Assembly (NCBI GenBank): GCA_005765155.1
Contig: VCCP01000002.1
Location: 3,906,001-3,970,000 of the forward strand
Direction of reading: 5' to 3'
DNA length: 64,000 nt
Source: Zelopaecilomyces penicillatus
Taxonomy: Eukaryota; Ascomycota; Sordariomycetes; Hypocreales; Pseudodiploosporaceae
Positions 57,086-64,000 of this stretch are shown here, one piece after another. Both the position numbers and the translations under genes were made by a program. Within the stretch, counting starts at the first letter, position 1. The number at the start of each line of letters is the position of its first letter. The notes under the pieces were generated by a model that ran no database searches, was not told where the DNA came from, and was given only the letters and a program-made list of their open reading frames with translations.

Positions 57086-60082
57086 ATGCCTTCCGCCACT
57101 GCTAGGCGTGGCGGCGGCGGTGGTCGAGGCGGCGGCTCAAGTCGAAGTTGTATAAAGACAGACCCAGACCACATGTATGCCGCAACCACTACTTCTGAGG
57201 CCAACGGCTCATCACCACATGTCAATGGCATATCATCTACTCATGTTCCGGTGAATCAATCGTTTTATCATAACGGAGGATTCTATCATAACGGAAGATC
57301 TGGCGCCCGTAAGTCTGCTGTCGCTTTTCATAACTTCTTGAATCTCCCAAGTCCCTTGCTAACCCGCGAGAACCTCAGCAACGCCGTCGGAGCAGTACAG
57401 TGAACCAGGACCGCTATTGAGGGAAGTTAGAGCCCGCCCCAATATGTCACTCGGAAGTCCAACTATTGTGGAAGAAAGCTTTTTCCACACATCCTTCCAG
57501 GATCTCGGCAAAAACCTCAAGGCCTGCAATGACACATTGGGCGAGCTTCAGCAGCTTGGAGTATCTCACGAGGTTCAACTTCCGGAGCTTGTACTTGTCG
57601 GAGACCAGTCTGCTGGAAAATCTAGTCTGATGTCTGGCCTCGCTAACCTCGATCTACCGAGAAGTGAAGGCACTTGCACCAGATGTCCTCTTCATATTAG
57701 TGTGTCTCGAAATAGCGAGTGGTCATGCCGGGTGTGGCTGCGAAAAGATTATTCTTTCCAGCCTCCACCTGGCCAAATCATCAAGGTTGATGACGTTACC
57801 GACCGCGACCCGTTTTATCCTTGGCGCAAATTGGCTAGCACTACGGTGCATGAGTTCAAGACTGTGCATGATAAGAGCGAGATTGAAGATGTTCTCCGTT
57901 GGGCCCAGATCGCTATTCTGAACGACGATAAACACCACGCTCTTTTTATTCCAGGTAGCGGCTCTATGTCCGTCAACACGGATGTTACAAAGGCAGCGGA
58001 GGAGACTGCTGCCAAGTTCTCGCCGAATATTGTTGCGCTTGAAATCAAAGGTCCAGACCTGCCAGATCTCTCCTTTTATGACATGCCTGGCATTTTTCAG
58101 AATCCGGCGGATTCCCGAGACGACTACTTGGTCAACGTCGTGCAGAATCTGTCCAAGGCATATATACAGCACTCATCAGCCATCATCATTTGCTCGATCC
58201 CGATGAACAATGATGCAGAGAACTCTTCCACGTTTGGTCTGACTCGCAGGCTCAACGCCTCAAACAGAACCATCGGAGTATTGACAAAAGCAGATCTTCT
58301 CCCAGTTAACGGCAATCGTACACAATGGCTCGACATTATGAACAACAAAACACACAAGACTGGATTGGGATATTTTATCACATCTCGTCCTACAGACAAG
58401 GACCTGGAAGAACTCACGAAATGGGAGGAAAACACGTTCAGCGAAAGTTCCTTTGAGGCTTGGCCAGGCCCGTTTTCTGACATTGAAAATCGTTGTGGTG
58501 TACAAAAACTGAAAGCATTCCTTTCGCTGCGCCTAGGACAGGAATTTTTGAAAAGGTGAGAAAGACATCCCCCGTTTCGCTTATGTGCAACTGAAACTAA
58601 CCCTCACTACCCAATAGCCTGCCAAAGATCAAACAAAAGGTCAAACAGCATCTGGACAAGATCACAAAACAGCTTGCCGATCTTCCAGAGCTCCCCGAAA
58701 ATGTCGAACTGGAGGTCCAAACATGCCTGAACAGTTTTTCTCAGAGTTCTCGCTCTGAAATTGATCGGTTCGTTGGCAGCTTATTGAAACTGCCTGCTGG
58801 CTTTCGAGATTGTTTGCTTGAGATGAAGCCGAAGTTCATTTTGAAAGATAAGAGCGACATACCCGTCATCGAGCTCAATTCAGATGATGAGTCGGACGCA
58901 GCTTCTGTTACTACCATCAATAATGCCACGCCGTCGTCAAAGAGACGGAACGCTGCGCTCCAAGCAACTCCGTCAAAAAGACCAAGAATGGACACGCCTT
59001 CTAGCAGCTTCATAAAACCCGAGGATCAACTCGCTGGAAACAATGGGTTCCCTCCACAGGCTCCTGTGCGCAGGCCAGTACTCGCAGAACCCTTTACCCA
59101 ATTCAGCGAGGTTGGACGTGGCTTTAGGACATTGCGTGGGGTGCGTGATGAGATTGCAGCTAAGATGAAGGCGGGAATGCCAGATATCATTCCGCCGGAA
59201 GTATACAATGATCTCGCCATGGAGGCAATCAAGCCGTGGAATGACCCTATGGAAGTCTTCCTGAGACAGGTAATGCGACTTCTTCATGGCAGGCTACAGG
59301 ATGCCTTGAACATGGCATTTGAGAAGCTCAAGAAACGGCTTATTTACAAAGAGGCCAAAATACATTTGCAAACATTCTTGAAGCACCACGAAGACGACAC
59401 AATGCAGGCACTGAAGGACCTGTATGCGGACGAAACACAGAGCCTTCTAACCTTCAACGAAGAGGCACTCAATCGGTGCATTGCGGATGAGAAGATGTTG
59501 CTAACCCGGTTTCGGCATCATATGAGGATGCAAGGCGGAAACATCTATAACGCAAAGCCCAATTCACTGATCCCTTGGGAAAGCCTGACAGAGGAGAAGC
59601 AGTTACAAGATACGAAGCGACGCGAAATGGAAGTGGCAAAGCTTGGAGTGGACAAATTTGCACGTGAGGTTGGAGTGGTGGCGTACGTTAGGGGGTACTA
59701 CCGCCTCGCAGCCCTCCGATTTGCCGATGCTGTCTCGCAACGTATTATCTGCCGCATGATTCCAGCTATTCGCGTCCAGCTTCAAAGCTGTTATCTAGAC
59801 ACGAAACTTGGCGTCCGTGGGTCCGACGCCCTAAGAGCCTACGAGACTCTCATGGAGGAGGATTCGGCGACGGCCGCTAAGCGCGATAATTTGAAGAGGG
59901 AACACGACAAGTTCGTGCAAGCTCTGGCCAGCATTGACAATCTGGAGATTGGTGCGCCGTCGGGTCCTCCATTGGGGGATGGAACCGAGCGTAGTGATTC
60001 ACAGCCGAGCGTGCTCACAATCCAAGATGGGCTGGATATGGATGTGAACATGGAGAATAGTATGCAAATGGCTGAGGTTTAA
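57086..60082 (+). CDS. Dynamin/Mx-like large GTPase
   Basis: Predicted 954-residue dynamin-superfamily GTPase. Exons are 57086-57308, 57379-58555 and 58618-60082. The acceptor at 57378 was chosen because it alone keeps phase into EPGPLLREVRARPNM. G motifs are complete: G1 GDQSAGKSS (149-157), G2 around GTCTRCP (172-178), G3 DMPG (309-312) and G4 TKAD (377-380). A helical stalk follows, with a GED-like C-terminal region (for example RGYYRLAALRFADAVSQR). No PH domain or Pro-rich tail is visible. The N-terminal 90 residues are Gly/Arg- and Ser-rich. Within the stalk a long hydrophilic insert carries IPVIELNSDDESD (548-560), which resembles a SUMO-interaction motif, then KRR...KRPR (575-590), a bipartite nuclear-signal pattern. 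Membrane or nuclear role unknown. Confidence 0.92.
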
Positions 60083-61955
60083 GGATATGAGAAGAGCCAG
60101 CTTGCTAACCTTTATTTTTCCTGACTACTTCGAGCACATGAGGTGTGCTGTCGACAAATAACATATGTCAGGGCTCATCCATTGGTACCTATTCCTGTAT
60201 TTGTCTTGTTCTCGATGGTGCTGTCTACGAAAGAACAGAGGTCAAGTCATACGTGTATTACATACTACCATTCGTCAGGCAACGATGAGAGGAGCCCACG
60301 GTGGTGCGAGCTTGCCTTTGTACAAAGAGTTTGGGTTTGGCTCAACTAGTTGGGTTGCTTATACATGGCTAGGGATGTTTGTTTGTAGATTAGGATAATC
60401 TAACAGCGTCCGGCTTTCCTTTTGCCAAGGATGCTAAATGTTGATATGCTCACGCTCCCTGTATTGCACCAAACAAAGATGGATGTTGCTCCGTGTTGTC
60501 TAGTACTACAAGCCCAATGCTGGGGGGGCAAGCAATGGTAACGTTATAATCCCATCTAGGTAAACCGAATGACAAGGAACAGAATCGAGCAGCCGTTTTG
60601 AGATTTGCGCCGGTTGATTTATGTTTGTGGAGAAAATACACGCTAACGTCTGATGTATGCATGCAAGGCAGGGCAGAGGGTTCCATTCGGACTGCGACGC
60701 TAGGTAGCATTATGATATCTTTACAATGCTGGATCGACTCGGTCACGATGTTGTGGCTTATTCCACCCCCACGGAACGCACGTGGGGACAAAATCCTTTG
60801 CGTTGGATGAACATAACATATAACATAACGGCTGGACTTTGTGATCCTGGGAGGTGTAGTGTTTTTATGGGATTTAAATTTGGTGGATAATGGGTGTTGA
60901 CAGAGGCGGCCGAAGAGCATCGTTCCTTTGATGCGACATGAATTGTGTTACCAAATTGAGGTGTGTGGTGTTCTCTTTTACGTCTTCTGCTGAATCATAT
61001 GGCTGGAAAATATGGTATTTATTAGATGACTGATTATAATCAAGGCTCGCGTGAATCGTAATTAGACATACTACCGGCAGTGTTTTATCTCTTTTCTTAG
61101 CATACTGTATATGTACATTTGTTTGAATTTTGTCTATAGGTCTGAATAACTGCTCAATAGTCTGACGATTTCACAAGCTGCCTGATTGGTAGTATGAATA
61201 AATAGTTATTGTAGTCCAAGTTCAAGCCGAAACATCAAGGCTTTATTCCTCTCAGCCCTTACAGTTGTAGTGCAAACCATTGTATCATATGAGAAGCCAT
61301 GAAGACATGTTTTTTTTTAACACTAATATCAATCAAGAATAATTTTTATGGCGGGCTTTAGAGCCTTTTGAGGGAAAGCTATGCCGCAGTTAAATGGTAC
61401 AGGCAAAAACGTCGTTGGAGAGTCGCTTGCTGTAACTGACTTGGATGCAGTAACTAACATAAGAATAATTTTAGCGATACCAGCAATCAGTTAGTGGTGC
61501 GATAGAAAGAGTTCTATTTGTGTCGACAATATTTGTAACCGACTTGCGCTTATTGGAGCGGCAATGCACAGCACATGGATAAGAATACGCGACAAACTAG
61601 ACTATTGAGTCACCACTTAATTACAAGGGGAGAGTCCCAATACGAAAACGACAGACTCTAATAGAAGAAAAGTCGGGTATTCCATTTACATGACAGATAC
61701 CCGGTTTGCAATTTTTCTGGTAAGCGCTGTGTGTTATTGCCATGGAGTTGGCTATACCGCGGAGATGCCAAACCTCGTATATCCCCATGGATTCCGACTG
61801 CAAAAGAGTTCCGATATTTCACGATGGTCAGCTCATGCGTGGTCAGCAGAATTCATCAAGACCAGCCTAGAAGACGAGGCGCGCACCCAGCGGCCCGGGA
61901 CCGCGAATCCCGGGTTTTCCCTTGTTTCAGCCACCCGACAATCAGCCCATTCTCT

Positions 61956-61976
61956 AATGGGAATGGGAATGGGAAT
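61956..61976. repeat. (GGGAAT)n short tandem repeat
   Basis: Three tandem hexamers in noncoding DNA, about 400 bases before the flavohemoglobin gene. Confidence 0.8.
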
Positions 61977-62232
61977 ATCTTGACAGAGTAGGGTAAGGTA
62001 AGGTCAGGCAAGGTAAAAAATTAATTAATTGAAAGATGGTCAACATGTGTCAGCATATGGGACCCGCGATGCGTCATGGCGGCGAAAGCCGACACCGTTA
62101 TATGTCAGGAGAGAGAGAGTGTGTGTGAAGAGTTGCGATTTATATCTCCGGGTTTCCGAGGAGTTGCAACTTTGTGAGTTCGCTTCTTTGTAAAGTAATG
62201 CGATTATTGTATTTGGCATATAATTAGAATTG

Positions 62233-62240
62233 TATATAAA
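62233..62240 (+). promoter_or_regulatory. TATA box of the flavohemoglobin gene
   Basis: TATATAAA lies 128 bases before the main ATG (62368) and 29 bases before an in-frame upstream ATG (62269). A strong TATA box fits an inducible, stress-type gene. Transcription start position is not known. Confidence 0.55.
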
Positions 62241-62367
62241 ATTGGCCATAAAGACTCGGAAATGTAAGATGGAATACACATCGCATCACTACACAGTCTC
62301 TCATCCTATGCAAAAAAAACCCTTGAATACATACTCTCTCAAGATCCCACGAGTGAAACCAACAATC

Positions 62368-63633
62368 ATGGCTCTCACTTTAGAACAAATCAACATTGTC
62401 AAATCCACGGCACCCATTGTCAAAGAACATGGCAAGACCATCACCGCCGCTTTTTACCACAACATGCTACAAGCGCACCCTGAACTAAAAAACTACTTTT
62501 CTCTGCGAAACCAGCAAACCGGCGCTCAGCAAGCCGCTCTCGCCAATGCCGTTTTCGCTGCGGCGTCCTACATTGACGACCTGCCACAGATTAAAGCCGC
62601 CGTGGAGCGCATTGCTCACAAGCACGTATCTTTATTTGTGAAACCGGAGCAATACGCTGTTGTGGGCGAGTTTCTGGTCGGCGCCTTTGCTGAGGTTTTG
62701 GGCGATGCGCTGACTCCTGAGATTAAAGAGGCGTGGATTGCGGCGTACGGGCAGTTGGCGCAGGTTTTTATCGACAGGGAGAAGCAGCTTTATGAAACAG
62801 CGGGAGAGTGGCAGACGTGGCGAAAGTTTCGAATTGCAAAAAAGGAGGCAGAGTCAGAAGGGTTGATATCGTTTTACCTTGAACCTTCAGACGGAGCAGC
62901 GCTTCCAACGTTTCTCCCAGGACAGTATGTGAGCGTGCAGATTCCGATTCCAAAACTCAACGGGCTCTACCAAAGCCGGCAATTCAGCCTTAGCTTAGCT
63001 CCTAGCATTGGCATGGTCCAATACCGCATCACTGTCAAAGGGGGACAGAGTCTTGACCATTCTAGCGTGGATGACCTCGCTTCTGGCAAAGTTACCGGAC
63101 TGGTTTCGCAAATGCTGCATGAGCGGTACCAAGTTGGCCATGAGGTTGAGCTGAGCCCTCCTCGTGGGGAATTCGCCTTTGATGCTTCTGCTTTAACAAA
63201 AGAGACATCACCTGTCGTTCTCCTATCCGCTGGTGTTGGCGCCACCCCTGTCCTGTCTATTCTGGATACAATATTGGGCGACTCGAAGCAATCAGAGCGA
63301 CCTGTCAAATGGATTCACGTCGCTCGCCATTCCGGCGCAGTATGTTATGGGAGACACGTCCGAGAAGCAGCATCTCAGCATAGTAACGTGACAACCAAGA
63401 TCTTTCTCTCAAATATTCGCGAGGGCGATGAGCAGGGCTCCGATTATGGCTACAAAGGCCGTTTGGACCTGGATACCCTGGAGAAAGATAAAGTGCTGTC
63501 GTTTGCAGATGCTTCTGAGTATTACATCTGCGGGCCAGAGGAATGGATGGTGCAAGTCAGGGCTTTGCTGGAGGCGAGGGGTGTCAGCAGGGCGAGGCAG
63601 CACTTGGAGCTTTTCAGAACTGGCGATGTATGA
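62368..63633 (+). CDS. Flavohemoglobin, nitric oxide dioxygenase
   Basis: Intronless, 421-residue enzyme that converts nitric oxide to nitrate using O2 and NAD(P)H. The globin domain (1-140) has Tyr30 (B10), Gln54/55 (E7 region) and proximal His86 in IAHKHVSLF. The FAD domain follows from WRKFRIAKKE, with the FAD-binding RQFSLS. The NAD domain has LLSAGVGATPVLSIL and YYICGPEEWM. Length and order match the family. I chose ATG 62368 (MALTLEQINIV) because the globin fold begins there. The frame stays open upstream through ATGs at 62308 and 62269, giving a basic 20- or 33-residue extension that might target mitochondria. NO exposure is the expected inducer from family knowledge; no specific operator was identified. 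Confidence 0.96.
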   Translation: MALTLEQINIVKSTAPIVKEHGKTITAAFYHNMLQAHPELKNYFSLRNQQTGAQQAALANAVFAAASYIDDLPQIKAAVERIAHKHVSLFVKPEQYAVVGEFLVGAFAEVLGDALTPEIKEAWIAAYGQLAQVFIDREKQLYETAGEWQTWRKFRIAKKEAESEGLISFYLEPSDGAALPTFLPGQYVSVQIPIPKLNGLYQSRQFSLSLAPSIGMVQYRITVKGGQSLDHSSVDDLASGKVTGLVSQMLHERYQVGHEVELSPPRGEFAFDASALTKETSPVVLLSAGVGATPVLSILDTILGDSKQSERPVKWIHVARHSGAVCYGRHVREAASQHSNVTTKIFLSNIREGDEQGSDYGYKGRLDLDTLEKDKVLSFADASEYYICGPEEWMVQVRALLEARGVSRARQHLELFRTGDV

Positions 63634-64000
63634 ACACACTTTGTATAGATATCTTGTGATATGATTTGATGAGCGATGTATGTATGTATGATTAATGGTG
63701 GATAACGCAACTCTTGTTGGATACTCTATAGAAATAGATGTTTGTTATATACTCAACATGTGAAATTGTTCTTGTTAGTGCAATTACCGCATTGGGGTAG
63801 CCGTCGGGCCGTCGGATGTCAGATTTTGAGGCGCTTAGAGCGAGTAGCCGAGATACAATACGTTTCCCAAACCTACAGTCAGTTATTAATCAACGTGGCA
63901 TTAACCTAACCTTGGCGAATGAGGCGGGGAGCGGCGAATACATGGCAATGACGGAAATCCGAGCGTGGTGATCGGATCCGAAGCACCACTCACGCTGGAC
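63634..64000. other. 3' flank of flavohemoglobin gene to window edge
   Basis: This 367 bases contains a likely 3' UTR with an ATGT microrepeat at 63676-63690. No gene is seen before the edge. Confidence 0.6.

Larger units (their letters stand above)
60083..62367. other. Intergenic, no gene supported
   Basis: This 2.3 kb is AT-rich at 60950-61330. It carries a short GGGAAT array at 61956-61976 and a GTAAGG-type microrepeat at 61990-62018. The right end is the flavohemoglobin promoter with a TATA box. Confidence 0.6.

Noticed and set aside
1..64000. tRNA, rRNA, snRNA, riboswitch and CRISPR signals
   Set aside because: I looked for tRNA T-loop motifs, 5S rRNA, U6 core and TPP riboswitch sequences by eye and found nothing convincing. 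A tRNAscan or covariance-model search would be needed to exclude them.

Overview
This window is nuclear DNA from a filamentous ascomycete (Pezizomycotina). The genes carry short introns of about 50 to 210 bases with GTRNGT-like donors and CTRAY branch sites, and the products are typical Sordariomycete families. A Hypocrealean fungus is my best guess, but that is inference from family resemblance only. I saw no tRNA, rRNA, CRISPR array or intact transposon. Many genes only become visible after splicing, so the exon boundaries given here were worked out by hand from splice signals and reading phase.

Left third, 1-24.5 kb, gene-dense: the 3' part of an ornithine N5-hydroxylase (siderophore synthesis, cut by the window edge); a Zn2Cys6 transcription factor; a Nudix/eIF2B-like fusion protein; a WW-FF splicing factor (Urn1 type); a PAP2 lipid phosphatase; proteasome alpha-3 (Pre9); a PHD-TFIIS-SPOC protein (Bye1); Mediator Med7; a ZNF830-like zinc-finger protein; and an F-box protein whose 3' end shows an apparent frameshift. 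Most of these are housekeeping genes for transcription, splicing and protein turnover, arranged in divergent and convergent pairs rather than operons.

Middle, 24.5-42.2 kb, gene-poor: only two supported genes lie in about 17.7 kb. One is a small Cys/Trp-rich protein of unknown function at 36.2 kb. The other is a three-exon LAMTOR1/Meh1-like protein at 38.8 kb with an N-terminal acylation signal. The stretch from 26.7 to 36.2 kb holds microsatellites, poly-T runs and a recurrent 10-mer (GTACGGAGTA, five copies seen), and starts with what looks like an orphan first exon. An AT-rich block precedes the next gene.

Right third, 42.2-64 kb: Hir1 histone chaperone; an unidentified protein with an N-terminal hydrophobic segment; a UDP-galactose-type nucleotide-sugar transporter; a GDP-mannose pyrophosphorylase alpha-like protein (these last two both feed Golgi glycosylation); a two-RRM RNA-binding protein with a probable GC-AG intron; a dynamin/Mx-like GTPase carrying SUMO-interaction-like and nuclear-localisation-like motifs; and an intronless flavohemoglobin (nitric oxide dioxygenase) with a TATA box and possible alternative starts.

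The most interesting items are the Nudix-eIF2B fusion, the nuclear-looking dynamin, the GC/GT alternative donor that decides whether an RNP2 motif exists, the stopless in-frame introns (notably in med7), the uncharacterised Cys/Trp-rich gene, and the 10-mer repeat confined to the gene desert.
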